Below, one piece after another: positions 43,818 to 57,916 of a stretch of DNA of 64,000 nt. The translations under genes were made by a program, and so were the position numbers. This DNA comes from Fagopyrum homotropicum (Eukaryota; Streptophyta; Magnoliopsida; Caryophyllales; Polygonaceae), in the NCBI GenBank assembly GCA_033239125.1, contig BSWB01000006.1:33596001-33660000 (forward strand), written 5' to 3'. The notes under the pieces were generated by a model, which was given only the letters and a program-made list of their open reading frames with translations, was not told the DNA's origin and searched no databases. Position 1 is the first letter of the stretch. Each line of letters begins with the position of its first letter.

Positions 43818-44738
43818 CTACTCAAGGTAAAGTGGGGCAATCATATCCACCGGAGTTCCCAGGATATACTTCTTCAACCGGTGCCCGTTTACCTTAAAGT
43901 TTTCACAATGTTCCCCTCCTATCTCAATAGCTCCATGGGGAAAGATCTTCTTCACCACATATGGCCCGGTCCATCTTGATTTGAGCTTTCCGGGAAAGAG
44001 TCTTAGCCTCGAGCTGAAGAGAAGGACAAGATCTCCTTCACTCAACTCCTTGGGGATGATCCTCTTGTCATGCCATCTTTTGGTTCTCTCCTTGTAAATC
44101 CGGGCATTCTCATAAGCATCCAACCGGATCTCCTCGAGGGCATTCAATTCAAGCAATCTCTTTTCTCCCGCCTCTTTGAGATCAAAATTTAGCCACTTAA
44201 TGGCCCAATAAGCTCTATGCTCTATCTCTACCAGAAGGTGGCAAGACTTGCCATAGACCAACTTGTAAGGAGTGGTGCCAATCGGTGTCTTGAAGGCGGT
44301 TCTATATGCCCATAAGGCATCATCGAGCCTCATAGCCCAATCTTTTCTCGTCCTAGAGACCGTCTTCTCAAGAATGGCCTTGATCTCCCGGTTGGAGATC
44401 TCCACTTGGCCACTAGTTTGGGGATGGTAAGGTGTCGCCACCTTATGAGTCACCCCATACTTAGCCAAAAGCGCTCCAAAGTTCCTATTTGTGAAGTGCT
44501 TCCCTCCATCACTAATGATCACCCTTGGTGTACCAAACCTAGGGAAGATCACTCGGTTGAAGAACATCACCACCACCTTGGCATCATTTGTAGGAGAGGC
44601 GATTGCCTCCACCCATCTCGACACATAGTCCACCGCCAATAGGATGTAGAGATTGCCACATGAGGAAGGGAATGGTCCCATGAAGTCCACACCCCACACA
44701 TCAAATATTTCGACTTCTTGGATGTTGTTCAAGGGCAT
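43818..44738 (-). pseudogene. Integrase ORF, unit A partial element
   Basis: 306 codons, integrase core and C-terminus, nearly identical to the E4 ORF 57917-58837. The three catalytic residues are present (VDYVSRW, ISDGG, VEISNRE region). It is separated by one base from the upstream RNase H/zinc frame, as in all units. It has no 5' LTR, gag or complete RT in this unit, so it is a copy made by duplication, not by retrotransposition. Confidence 0.88.
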
Positions 44739-45712
44739 TCATTCCTCCTTGAGATGTTGCCCGTCCTTTGGCAAGCATCACACGCCGCTACAAAAACTTG
44801 CACATCTCTAAACAAGTTAGGCCAATAAAAACCGGATTGTAATACCTTTGCACACGTTTTGTGTGAGCTAGCATGGCCTCCACATGGTAAGGAGTGACAA
44901 TGCCGGATCACACTTTCCACTTCATCTTCCGGTATGCATCTTCTAAGCATTCCATCCGGCCCTCTCTTGAATAGAAGTGGTTCACTCCAATAGTAGTGCC
45001 TCACATCGTTGAAGAACTTCTTCCTTTGTGCATATGTCAATCCGGGAGGCACCTCCTCACACACTAAGTAGTTCACAATGTCGGCAAACCATGGCTCACT
45101 TCCTCTAGACACTTGGAACAAGCACTCTTCCACCATTTGTAATTGCTCATCCCGGAATGAGTCATCAATCGAGATCTCATCTCTTTCACGCTTTGACGGT
45201 GGAAGTCTACTAAGGTGATCCGCCACGGAATTCTCGGATCCCTTGTCCCGGATTTCCAAATCAAATTCTTGTAGAAGAAGGATCCACCGAATCAACCTAG
45301 GCTTGGCATCCTTCTTGGTAAGTAGATAACGGATCGCAGCATGATCCGTATAAACTAGGACCTTTGCTCCAACAAGATACGAGCGGAACTTCTCAAATGC
45401 ATACACAACCGCTAGCAACTCCTTCTCGGTGGTAGCATAATTGAGTTGGGCATCATCTAGCGTCTTGCTAGCATAATAAATGGCATGAGTGCGCCCATCT
45501 TTCCTTTGCCCCAAAACAGCCCCAACGGCTACATCGCTTGCATCACACATGATCTCAAATGGTAAACTCCAATCCGGAGGTTGCATGATAGGTCCGGAGA
45601 TCAAGGCGTTCTTCAACCTACAAAAAGCCTCAAGACAATCCTTGGAAAAGACAATACTGGCCGATGTGTATACAGAACACCATTGCGTTCTGTATGCACC
45701 ATTGTGAATCAC
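44729..45712 (-). pseudogene. Chimeric ORF across the A/B junction: X-derived start plus RNase H and integrase zinc region
   Basis: 327 codons. The first 20 or so residues come from the minus strand of X in unit B (45712-45652). After the junction the frame enters the element's RNase H (CDASD motif near 45535) and the HHCC region of integrase (about 44885-44770). The fusion is in frame by chance and supplies a new ATG. It ends in TGA where the integrase frame shifts. Expression is unknown. Confidence 0.8.
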
Positions 45713-47765
45713 AATGGTGTGAAAACTGGAAATCTACAATACCCTATTACACTATTACATTCTAATCTCTTTACTATTTCACTTCTTTACGGTATAAGCC
45801 CTAGTAAGCAACCTAATAGCACATATTATCCATACAATAATCCAGTATAAAGATCACTCATATCACTGAGATTGTGAATCACAATTTCTATTTGCATATT
45901 CAAGAGTTTGCTAACCTATCTACTGATTCCACAAACATCCCTCTATCTAATCAATTCCAAAACATATCAATTCAGGTCCTTTGCTATAACTTACATGCCA
46001 TAACTTGTTGAACACCAATGGACAAGAAAAACAAGCTAGTAATGCAATTCATGCAACTGAAACAAGCAATATAAATTGATCATCTTCTACTGGCTTGAAG
46101 TGAGTAAAATCTGACACCAGATGTTGTGTTTGTCATGGCGGAAGATGATATGCCCACCTACATAACCAAGCCACCCTAGTCTTCTTCTACTCGATACAAA
46201 CTTCATATCACATCATTTAACTATCAATGTTTCAGTATTCAAAACCATGTCATAAAAGAAAGTTCATGTCTGACTTGAAGCGAGACAAGTATTGTGTATG
46301 CATAGTTCTTCATCTTAAGGGAATAAAAATGTTACAAGTTCTTTTTCCAATAGGGATATAGTGTCTCAATTTCTCTAAAGCAAGGAATTCATCTCAAAAT
46401 GAAAACTGAATGAACAGAAACAGAAAGATCTATAACATCACTATCTAAAAATTTGAACGAATTTCTATCAAGGTATGACAGAGATCTGAACAAAAAGACA
46501 AACAAGTTACCTAATTATCATTGTATAAAAGTTTCATTCTCAGAGAAAACCACATGTCAACTTTCCTACTTATAGCTTTTATAGGCCATGCCAACCATCC
46601 ATAAAGCATATGCATCATTTATAGAATCTAAGTCTCTCTTGTACACAAAAGACAAAGATCTCTCTTTTTTGTTGATTAGGAATTTCATTCCAGCTGATGT
46701 AAATATATCATATGCATCATTTATAGAATCCACAAACCTTCAAATTTTTGGATGCTTTATGACATGAAGCATTAAGGCATGTGATTTGTCAATAAATACA
46801 AAAAACAATTCTCTTAATCTGTTGAATAAGCAAAATATAAGATACCTTCTTTGAAGACAATGCCGGTGAGAGCAGCAAAGCCAGAGCCAACAAACCAGAC
46901 AGCAGCAGCAACAACGTCCACAAGGTGGGATGAAGAAAGACCAACCTAGTATAACAAAAATACGATTTAGAAAACTTAATATCATAAGAATCCAGTGAAG
47001 TTCACATAAGAAGCATTCAAATAGGATTTAGAAAACTTTTGCACCTTTCAAAAATTAACAGAGAAATCTTATGAGGGCTCATATAGTGGCTTTAGTTCTT
47101 GAAGCAGAAATACATGGCTTGTTCATAAGTCTTAGGAGTGTAGGGATTAGACACAATATCAACTATCATAAATCATACTTCTTCTAATGCATTCCACTGT
47201 TGTTTTTGGGATATCTAATGAACCTGATGTTTGCCTCATTTCTAATTCATGGTGTTTGTCAACCTTTTTAGCAGGAGTTATCTGTTCTATTGAATTCCAA
47301 CTCTTAATCGAGGAACAATTTCAATCTGGACAAATGTTGCAGAATATTTGGCAATTGGTTACTTGTGACACACTTTCAAGCTTAGTCAAACAAGAATTTG
47401 TCTTCTCTTATTGTTAGATTTTTACAATTCAGTTTCAGGCTTGCACGTCTAAATCACACTTTTCTAATGGATTCGTTGAGAACTTAATCCTTGACCATTT
47501 CCATCCACCAAATATTTCTTAGCTGCACTGAAACATCAGCTACATCGTATAAAAAATGTGTAGGTTTGAGAAGGAATGAGTTAGATTAAGATTTGTACTC
47601 ATACAAGACTTATAGTTGAACACTGAAACATCAGCACGGAAACCATACATTTGAGTACATAAACAGCCAATGTCTACTAGTCAGTGTGAAATACACAAAA
47701 AAACCCTAAACCCCAAATTCACTTTGACTAATAGTGCCGTTTGAGACAAGGGCTAAGCACGAGAG

Positions 47766-49590
47766 TGTTACGCTAAGATCGTGATACGCAATTGGGTTTT
47801 AAATTTATATTCTCGTTATATTTATCCTAACTCCTAGCGAAACCCGCAGTGTACGGGACGTTTGTAGTAGGGATAGTATTCCGAGGTCGAACACAAAGAC
47901 TAAGGTGAAATTGATTCGATTTGTGATTGAGTTTAGTAAAGACCTAGTTTGAAAGAAAAGAGAGAAATAAAGAAATGAAAATCTCAAATGTTTTTGGTTG
48001 GTTTTGGTGATCAATCAAGGATCACAATTCATGCATAGTAAACAGTCAACTAATACTAACAAATCAACTCGAACAAACAAGCTAAAAACGAGATATAGAT
48101 CAAAGAAAGTAAAGACGGATTCTAGGGTTTGGAAGTTCCGGTTATGGCATAGGACTCAAGCTATCTATTCGTTCCTTGGATTAACTATGTTGGGGTTAAG
48201 TGTTTCTAAATTGGGATCAATCACCGGGTAGGTCTCATGGTCCGCTAGTCCATTCCCGAGGTCTCATCACCGGGTAAGTCTCTAAGAACCTAAGGGACGG
48301 AATTCTACTCAAACCGGATTGTTATCTAAAGATCCAACCTATCCTCACCGGGTAAGTCTCGGAAGGGTTAGTCCTAAATTACCATCCAGCACACTTAATC
48401 CAATGGCGGCTTATTAGGCTCACCACTACCTAAGGTTTGTTATCTTTGGAATCTAAGAGTAAGGATTACCAGGTAAGTCTCTCCTAACACTTAGTTGCTA
48501 ACACTAGGTCACCCTAGGATAGATTTAACTCAACAAACACTTAGGATTTCAACATCCTAACAATCTAAGACTAGATCTACCGAACCAGGGAAAATCACGG
48601 TTTGTTCTACCTAAACCACGGCCGTGGTTTGACAAGAACCAACCGTGATTCCTAACAGAGGCTACGTTTATGCACACAAGTCATCCAAAGATAAATCTAA
48701 GTCCGTCCTATCATAGCCCTAGCCATAACCATCCTTTCCTTACCCTAGAACCACATCTATTTAGCCTACAACGTTCATAATAGAAATTGAAACAAGCAAA
48801 CATAAAATCATGACATCCATTTGCAAGATGATGAAGGAAAAGAGATGAACAAGTGAACTAAAACAAAACCAAGCTGAAAATAGAATTAGATTAACTCACA
48901 ATCCTTCTCAAAGAAGGTTCAATGGTTCATACAACTCTAGAAATAGAATCCGGAATTCTTCACTACAAAAACTATCAAGGTGTGGTAATGGTGTGTGTTC
49001 TTCTTCTCCTCTTCAATGGAGCTCTTCTCCTTCATTCTTGGCACTTTCCTTCCTAGAAAGACTTCTTGTTGAGAGAGTATTTTTGATTGGAAGATTTGGA
49101 TAATGGAGAGCTGCTCCAAGATGCTCTTCTCAGCCAATGAAGGACCACTTTTATAACAAATTTTACATGAGCTGGCCATGAGAGTCGTGGCACAGCTGTC
49201 ACAAGAATCTGGCAAAATCCACGGTAGAACCACGGTCGTGGTCTTGGTCTAGACCGTGGTTTGCTCCAGAAGCTTCTTCTAGGCTCGTTGAGCCATGGTT
49301 TGATGCATGGCTTGTGTTGGCAAGGTTCCATGAGTCCTCCTTAGCCTTTATCTTGTGTCCTAATGAGTCTGAGGGTGTGTCATCTAGATGAACGATTCTC
49401 AAACGCATCGTTTTAGCTCCTAAATCTCCCAAAATACCTATAAAATACGCACAAGTCCGTGTAGACGTCTATCTCGACAAAATACATGAATTGAGTGCAA
49501 AACGTCGTGAACTAATGCTAAACCATGCATGAATGAGTGAGAATTTTATCTAAATAATTACCTAAAACTAAGTCATAAATCGTGTTATCA
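47766..49590 (-). repeat. E4-family LTR, unit B
   Basis: 1825 bp, nearly identical to the LTRs of units A and C. It has private changes near 48772-48790. Confidence 0.94.
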
Positions 49591-50374
49591 AAATACCCCA
49601 TACTTAAGGTTTGCTCGTCCCCGAGCAAATTCCAAACTATAGACTAAGAGATGACATGATTTATGTATGCAGAAAGAAATGGCAAAATCTTTTTGGGTTT
49701 GTGCTTTTATTATTGGATCACCTTCAAAGTCATGTTTCATGGCAAAGGATAAGCAATCATGCATCAAACAAATGAAGACATGGAAAGACAATTGTACTTA
49801 ACTCAAAAGTATGCATGAAATGTAAAGATGAAGAAGTCAAGAAGATCAAGAGTACATCCAATCTAAATCACTAAGTCTTACAAACATACAAATAGGTCAT
49901 AAGGTCTTGTGAAATAAAAGGGCCAAGAAATGTAGTGATTGGGTGGGGATTTCTAGGTTATGTGATGCTAATCCGGGAACGGAACTAACTCCACAATCTT
50001 GTCCTCGATCAACTTCCCTCAAGTGTATATTTTCCTCTATCTTTTCTTTCTTTTCTTTTTCTTTGACTTATTTTTGAGACAATGGCATTGGTGTACAAAA
50101 GCCAAAACCTTGGTGATTGGCCATCCTCGGGCTTTTTCTATTTTTCGAGGTGCATCCACACCGGGCACACATACCAAAGCTCGCTAGAGCTATTGGTTTA
50201 TTTGACTTTGGCAAGGCACCAACACCCGATTATGTGAAGTGTACCGAGTTACTTGTCATTTAAACCAATGCCCCCAAACCTATATTTTCGACTACACTTT
50301 CACAACAATTTCAGCATTTATTCATGACATTCTTTTCATCAACAACTTCACCCCACACTTGCTTTTCACACACA

Positions 50375-51367
50375 TCAACACACTAGCATGCTCCTATTCC
50401 CGGATGGGTTAAAAGAGGTCAACTTTATCTCAATTGAGGTGCTCAAGCAATCATGGTAAAGTGGGGCAATCATATCCACCGGAGTTCCCGGGATATACTT
50501 CTTCAACCGGTGCCCGTTTACCTTAAAGTTTTCACAATGTTCCCCTCCTATCTCAATAGCTCCATGGGGAAAGATCTTCTTCACCACATATGGCCCGGTC
50601 CATCTTGATTTGAGCTTTCCGGGAAAGAGTCTTAGCCTCGAGTTGAAGAGAAGGACAAGATCTCCTTCACTCAACTCCTTGGGGATGATCCTCTTGTCAT
50701 GCCATCTTTTGGTTCTCTCCTTGTAAATCCGGGCATTCTCATAAGCATCCAACCGGATCTCCTCGAGGGCATTCAATTCAAGCAATCTCTTTTCTCCCGC
50801 CTCTTTGAGATCAAAATTTAGCCACTTAATGGCCCAATAAGCTCTATGCTCTATCTCTACCAGAAGGTGGCAAGACTTGCCATAGACCAACTTGTAAGGA
50901 GTGGTGCCAATCGGTGTCTTGAAGGCGGTTCTATATGCCCATAAGGCATCATCGAGCCTCATAGCCCAATCTTTTCTCGTCCTAGAGACCGTCTTCTCAA
51001 GAATGGCCTTGATCTCCCGGTTGGAGATCTCCACTTGGCCACTAGTTTGGGGATGGTAAGGTGTCGCCACCTTATGAGTCACCCCATACTTAGCCAAAAG
51101 CGCTCCAAAGTTCCTATTTGTGAAGTGCTTCCCTCCATCACTAATGATCACCCTTGGTGTACCAAACCTAGGGAAGATCACTCGGTTGAAGAACATCACC
51201 ACCACCTTGGCATCATTTGTAGGAGAGGCGATTGCCTCCACCCATCTCGACACATAGTCCACCGCCAATAGGATGTAGAGATTGCCACATGAGGAAGGGA
51301 ATGGTCCCATGAAGTCCACACCCCACACATCAAATATTTCGACTTCTTGGATGTTGTTCAAGGGCAT
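50375..51367 (-). pseudogene. Integrase ORF, unit B, with fused tail
   Basis: 330 codons. The integrase core and C-terminus match unit A, but the 842-bp deletion removes the normal stop. The frame runs on for about 27 residues through the 3' non-coding region, giving an unrelated tail. Confidence 0.87.
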
Positions 51368-52341
51368 TCATTCCTCCTTGAGATGTTGCCCGTCCTTTGG
51401 CAAGCATCACACGCCGCTACAAAAACTTGCACATCTCTAAACAAGTTAGGCCAATAAAAACCGGATTGTAATACCTTTGCACACGTTTTGTGTGAGCTAG
51501 CATGGCCTCCACATGGTAAGGAGTGACAATGCCGGATCACACTTTCCACTTCATCTTCCGGTATGCATCTTCTAAGCATTCCATCCGGCCCTCTCTTGAA
51601 TAGAAGTGGTTCACTCCAATAGTAGTGCCTCACATCGTTGAAGAACTTCTTCCTTTGTGCATATGTCAATCCGGGAGGCACCTCCTCACACACTAAGTAG
51701 TTCACAATGTCGGCAAACCATGGCTCACTTCCTCTAGACACTTGGAACAAGCACTCTTCCACCATTTGTAATTGCTCATCCCGGAATGAGTCATCAATCG
51801 GGATCTCATCTCTTTCACGCTTTGACGGTGGAAGTCTACTAAGGTGATCCGCCACGGAATTCTCGGATCCCTTGTCCCGGATTTCCAAATCAAATTCTTG
51901 TAGAAGAAGGATCCACCGAATCAACCTAGGCTTGGCATCCTTCTTGGTAAGTAGATAACGGATCGCAGCATGATCCGTATAAACTAGGACCTTTGCTCCA
52001 ACAAGATACGAGCGGAACTTCTCAAATGCATACACAACCGCTAGCAACTCCTTCTCGGTGGTAGCATAATTGAGTTGGGCATCATCTAGCGTCTTGCTAG
52101 CATAATAAATGGCATGAGTGCGCCCATCTTTCCTTTGCCCCAAAACAGCCCCAACGGCTACATCGCTTGCATCACACATGATCTCAAATGGTAAACTCCA
52201 ATCCGGAGGTTGCATGATAGGTCCGGAGATCAAGGCGTTCTTCAACCTACAAAAAGCCTCAAGACAATCCTTGGAAAAGACAATACTGGCCGATGTGTAT
52301 ACAGAACACCATTGCGTTCTGTATGCACCATTGTGAATCAC
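51358..52341 (-). pseudogene. Chimeric ORF across the B/C junction
   Basis: 327 codons, the same X-RNase H-zinc fusion as at 44729-45712. It differs by one residue near position 184 (Pro here, Ser in unit A). The identical junction shows that both arose from one original duplication event. Confidence 0.8.
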
Positions 52342-54393
52342 AATGGTGTGAAAACTGGAAATCTACAATACCCTATTACACTATTACATTCTAATCTCTT
52401 TACTATTTCACTTCTTTACGGTATAAGCCCTAGTAAGCAACCTAATAGCACATATTATCCATACAATAATCCAGTATAAAGATCACTCATATCACTGAGA
52501 TTGTGAATCACAATTTCTATTTGCATATTCAAGAGTTTGCTAACCTATCTACTGATTCCACAAACATCCCTCTATCTAATCAATTCCAAAACATATCAAT
52601 TCAGGTCCTTTGCTATAACTTACATGCCATAACTTGTTGAACACCAATGGACAAGAAAAACAAGCTAGTAATGCAATTCATGCAACTGAAACAAGCAATA
52701 TAAATTGATCATCTTCTACTGGCTTGAAGTGAGTAAAATCTGACACCAGATGTTGTGTTTGTCATGGCGGAAGATGATATGCCCACCTACATAGCCAAGC
52801 CACCCTAGTCTTCTTCTACTCGATACAAACTTCATATCACATCATTTAACTATCAATGTTTCAGTATTCAAAACCATGTCATAAAAGAAAGTTCATGTCT
52901 GACTTGAAGCGAGACAAGTATTGTGTATGCATAGTTCTTCATCTTAAGGGAATAAAAATGTTACAAGTTCTTTTTCCAATAGGGATATAGTGTCTCAATT
53001 TCTCTAAAGCAAGGAATTCATCTCAAAATGAAAACTGAATGAACAGAAACAGAAAGATCTATAACATCACTATCTAAAAATTTGAACGAATTTCTATCAA
53101 GGTATGACAGAGATCTGAACAAAAAGACAAACAAGTTACCTAATTATCATTGTATAAAAGTTTCATTCTCAGAGAAAACCACATGTCAACTTTCCTACTT
53201 ATAGCTTTTATAGGCCATGCCAACCATCCATAAAGCATATGCATCATTTATAGAATCTAAGTCTCTCTTGTACACAAAAGACAAAGATCTCTCTTTTTTG
53301 TTGATTAGGAATTTCATTCCAGCTGATGTAAATCTATCATATGCATCATTTATAGAATCCACAAACCTTCAAATTTTTGGATGCTTTATGACATGAAGCA
53401 TTAAGGCATGTGATTTGTCAATAAATACAAAAACAATTCTCTTAATCTGTTGAATAAGCAAAATATAAGATACCTTCTTTGAAGACAATGCCGGTGAGAG
53501 CAGCAAAGCCAGAGCCAACAAACCAGACAGCAGCAGCAACAACGTCCACAAGGTGGGATGAAGAAAGACCAACCTAGTATAACAAAAATACGATTTAGAA
53601 AACTTAATATCATAAGAATCCAGTGAAGTTCACATAAGAAGCATTCAAATAGGATTTAGAAAACTTTTGCCCCTTTCAAAAATTAACAGAGAAATCTTAT
53701 GAGGGCTCATATAGTGGCTTTAGTTCTTGAAGCAGAAATACATGGCTTGTTCATAAGTCTTAGGAGTGTAGGGATTAGACACAATATCAACTATCATAAA
53801 TCATACTTCTTCTAATGCATTCCACTGTTGTTTTTGGGATATCTAATGAACCTGATGTTTGCCTCATTTCTAATTCATGGTGTTTGTCAACCTTTTTAGC
53901 AGGAGTTATCTGTTCTATTGAATTCCAACTCTTAATCGAGGAACAATTTCAATCTGGACAAATGTTGCAGAATATTTGGCAATTGGTTACTTGTGACACA
54001 CTTTCAAGCTTAGTCAAACAAGAATTTGTCTTCTCTTATTGTTAGATTTTTACAATTCAGTTTCAGGCTTGCACGTCTAAATCACACTTTTCTAATGGAT
54101 TCGTTGAGAACTTAATCCTTGACCATTTCCATCCACCAAATATTTCTTAGCTGCACTGAAACATCAGCTACATCGTATAAAAAATGTGTAGGTTTGAGAA
54201 GGAATGAGTTAGATTAAGATTTGTACTCATACAAGACTTATAGTTGAACACTGAAACATCAGCACGGAAACCATACATTTGAGTACATAAACAGCCAATG
54301 TCTACTAGTCAGTGTGAAATACACAAAAAAACCCTAAACCCCAAATTCACTTTGACTAATAGTGCCGTTTGAGACAAGGGCTAAGCACGAGAG

Positions 54394-56219
54394 TGTTACG
54401 CTAAGATCGTGATACGCAATTGGGTTTTAAATTTATATTCTCGTTATATTTATCCTAACTCCTAGCGAAACCCGCAGTGTACGGGACGTTTGTAGTAGGG
54501 ATAGTATTCCGAGGTCGAACACAAAGACTAAGGTGAAATTGATTCGATTTGTGATTGAGTTTAGTAAAGACCTAGTTTGAAAGAAAAGAGAGAAATAAAG
54601 AAATGAAAATCTCAAATGTTTTTGGTTGGTTTTGGTGATCAATCAAGGATCACAATTCATGCATAGTAAACAGTCAACTAATACTAACAAATCAACTCGA
54701 ACAAACAAGCTAAAAAACGAGATATAGATCAAAGAAAGTAAAGACGGATTCTAGGGTTTGGAAGTTCCGGTTATGGCATAGGACTCAAGCTATCTATTCG
54801 TTCCTTGGATTAACTATGTTGGGGTTAAGTGTTTCTAAATTGGGATCAATCACCGGGTAGGTCTCATGGTCCGCTAGTCCATTCCCGAGGTCTCATCACC
54901 GGGTAAGTCTCTAAGAACCTAAGGGACGGAATTCTACTCAAACCGGATTGTTATCTAAAGATCCAACCTATCCTCACCGGGTAAGTCTCGGAAGGGTTAG
55001 TCCTAAATTACCATCCAGCACACTTAATCCAATGGCGGCTTATTAGGCTCACCACTACCTAAGGTTTGTTATCTTTGGAATCTAAGAGTAAGGATTACCA
55101 GGTAAGTCTCTCCTAACACTTAGTTGCTAACACTAGGTCACCCTAGGATAGATTTAACTCAACAAACACTTAGGATTTCAACATCCTAACAATCTAAGAC
55201 TAGATCTACCGAACCAGGGAAAATCACGGTTTGTTCTACCTAAACCACGGCCGTGGTTTGACAAGAACCAACCGTGATTCCTAACAGAGGCTACGTTTAT
55301 GCACACAAGTCATCCAAAGATAAATCTAAGTCCGTCCTATCATAGCCCTAGCCATAACCATCCTTTCCTTACCCTAGAACCACATCTATTTAGCCTACAA
55401 CATTCATAATAGAAATCGAAACAAGCAAACATAAAATCATGACATCCATTTGCAAGATGATGAAGGAAAAGAGATGAACAAGTGAACTAAAACAAAACCA
55501 AGCTGAAAATAGAATTAGATTAACTCACAATCCTTCTCAAAGAAGGTTCAATGGTTCATACAACTCTAGAAATAGAATCCGGAATTCTTCACTACAAAAA
55601 CTATCAAGGTGTGGTAATGGTGTGTGTTCTTCTTCTCCTCTTCAATGGAGCTCTTCTCCTTCATTCTTGGCACTTTCCTTCCTAGAAAGACTTCTTGTTG
55701 AGAGAGTATTTTTGATTGGAAGATTTGGATAATGGAGAGCTGCTCCAAGATGCTCTTCTCAGCCAATGAAGGACCACTTTTATAACAAATTTTACATGAG
55801 CTGGCCATGAGAGTCGTGGCACAGCTGTCACAAGAATCTGGCAAAATCCACGGTAGAACCACGGTCGTGGTCTTGGTCTAGACCGTGGTTTGCTCCAGAA
55901 GCTTCTTCTAGGCTCGTTGAGCCATGGTTTGATGCATGGCTTGTGTTGGCAAGGTTCCATGAGTCCTCCTTAGCCTTTATCTTGTGTCCTAATGAGTCTG
56001 AGGGTGTGTCATCTAGATGAACGATTCTCAAACGCATCGTTTTAGCTCCTAAATCTCCCAAAATACCTATAAAATACGCACAAGTCCGTGTAGACGTCTA
56101 TCTCGACAAAATACATGAATTGAGTGCAAAACGTCGTGAACTAATGCTAAACCATGCATGAATGAGTGAGAATTTTATCTAAATAATTACCTAAAACTAA
56201 GTCATAAATCGTGTTATCA
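54394..56219 (-). repeat. E4 3' LTR (unit C)
   Basis: 1826 bp, partner of the LTR starting at 63803. It carries the same boxes and palindromes as the unit A LTR. Confidence 0.94.
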
Positions 56220-56224
56220 AAATA

Positions 56225-56258
56225 CCCCATACTTAAGGTTTGCTCGTCCCCGAGCAAA
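56225..56258 (-). promoter_or_regulatory. E4 polypurine tract with GGGA-loop hairpin
   Basis: Stem at 56239-56258, 4-nt spacer, AAGTATGGGG at 56234-56225 on minus. It is adjacent to the LTR and so is the expected plus-strand primer. Confidence 0.87.
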
Positions 56259-57916
56259 TTCCAAACTATAGACTAAGAGATGACATGATTTATGTCTGCA
56301 GAAAGAAATGGCAAAATCTTTTTGGGTTTGTGCTTCTATTATTGGATCACCTTCAAAGTCATGTTTCATGGCAAAGGATAAGCAATCATGCATCAAACAA
56401 ATGAAGACATGGAAAGACAATTGTACTTAACTCAAAAGTATGCATGAAATGTAAAGATGAAGAAGTCAAGAAGATCAAGAGTACATCCAATCTAAATCAC
56501 TAAGTCTTACAAACATACAAATAGGTCATAAGGTCTTGTGAAATAAAAGGGCCAAGAAATGTAGTGATTGGGTGGGGATTTCTAGGTTATGTGATGCTAA
56601 TCCGGGAACGGAACTAACTCCACAATCTTGTCCTCGATCAACTTCCCTCAAGTGTATATTTTCCTCTATCTTTTCTTTCTTTTCTTTTTCTTTGACTTAT
56701 TTTTGAGACAATGGCATTGGTGTACAAAAGCCAAAACCTTGGTGATTGGCCATCCTCGGGCTTTTTCTATTTTTCGAGGTGCATCCACACCGGGCACACA
56801 TACCAAAGCTCGCTAGAGCTATTGGTTTATTTGACTTTGGCAAGGCACCAACACCCGATTATGTGAAGTGTACCGAGTTACTTGTCATTTAAACTAATGC
56901 CCCCAAACCTATATTTTTGACTACACTTTCACAACAATTTCAGCATTTATTCATGACATTCTTTTCATCAACAACTTCACCCCACACTTGCTTTTCACAC
57001 ACATCAACACACTAGCATGCTCCTATTCCCGGATGGGTTAAAAGAGGTCAACTTTATCTCAATTGAGGTGCTCAAGCAATCATGATTAAGATGAGAAGTA
57101 GAGAAAAATGAATTGCCTCATTCATTCCTAGATGGTATGCAAGAACTATCATGTAATTTCGATCTTCAATACTCAATCATTTCTAGGCAAACATCATGAT
57201 CACAAATCATTCATAGAATTTCAAGAGAAGTACTTCAAGTCCACATCTGCGTTCATCAATCCTAACACATGAGGCCATCCATAGCCAATTCACAAGACAA
57301 GATTCATCATTAGGATCATATCCAAGCCTAGAAAGCACAAATTTTTTTTTTTTTTATTTTTTAAAATTTTCTGATTTTTATGGTATTTTCGAAATGAGTA
57401 TGTACAATGCAAGACATGTGAAGATTTTAAACTATCCTAGATGCTCATCATGCAAAGGATCATGCAAACCCCACCCCATACTTAGAAACACATTGTCCCC
57501 AATGTGTAAATGAAGTAAAGAGAGTGAAAGAAGGTTCTCACAATGTAAAAGTGGTTTGCTATGGTATTTGGGATTTGGGATTTCTCAAGTGAATTGATGT
57601 TGGATGATCCTATCAACCATGGTAGAGAGCTCTAAGCATTCATCAAAGCTTCGGGACCCGCGCTAGGCACCGCTAGCCGTCCAAGTTCCGCGTCCGCTCC
57701 ATCCATAATTGATGAGGGGTTCATCATCATTCCTATGTCAAGCAAGGCTCCCAATGCCACTAATGCTCTAGCACACACAGAAAGTAGACAAAACACACAC
57801 AAAGATAGAAAAAAAAATCTAGAACAAAGCAAAACAAGAAAGGGAAAATGTTACCAATGGGTTGCCTCCCACCAAGCGCTTCTTTAAGGTCATTAGCTTG
57901 ACCAAACTCGGGGCGT
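56259..57916 (-). other. E4 3' non-coding region, with internal PPT-like cassette at 57474-57507
   Basis: No supported ORF; a 66-codon frame at 57632-57832 has no recognizable domain. The internal cassette has a perfect 8-bp stem, GGGA loop, 4 nt and AAGTATGGGG. A T-run lies near 57342-57357. Confidence 0.75.

Larger units (their letters stand above)
38185..45651. repeat. Tandem unit A (7467 bp)
   Basis: Contains X (38185-40294), an Athila-like LTR (40295-42119) and the 3' part of that element up to RNase H. It ends TTGGAAAAGA, then 3 extra bases CAA, and the next unit starts TACTGGCC. It has the same length as unit C. It carries private changes, for example TGTTACAC instead of TGTTACGC at its LTR start. 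Confidence 0.95.
45655..52280. repeat. Tandem unit B (6626 bp, 842-bp deletion)
   Basis: Same order as unit A: X, LTR 47766-49590, 3' part. The deletion joins 50455 to 50456 and corresponds to 42985-43826 of unit A. It removes the internal PPT-like cassette and the end of the integrase ORF. The right end is again TTGGAAAAGA plus CAA. Confidence 0.95.
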
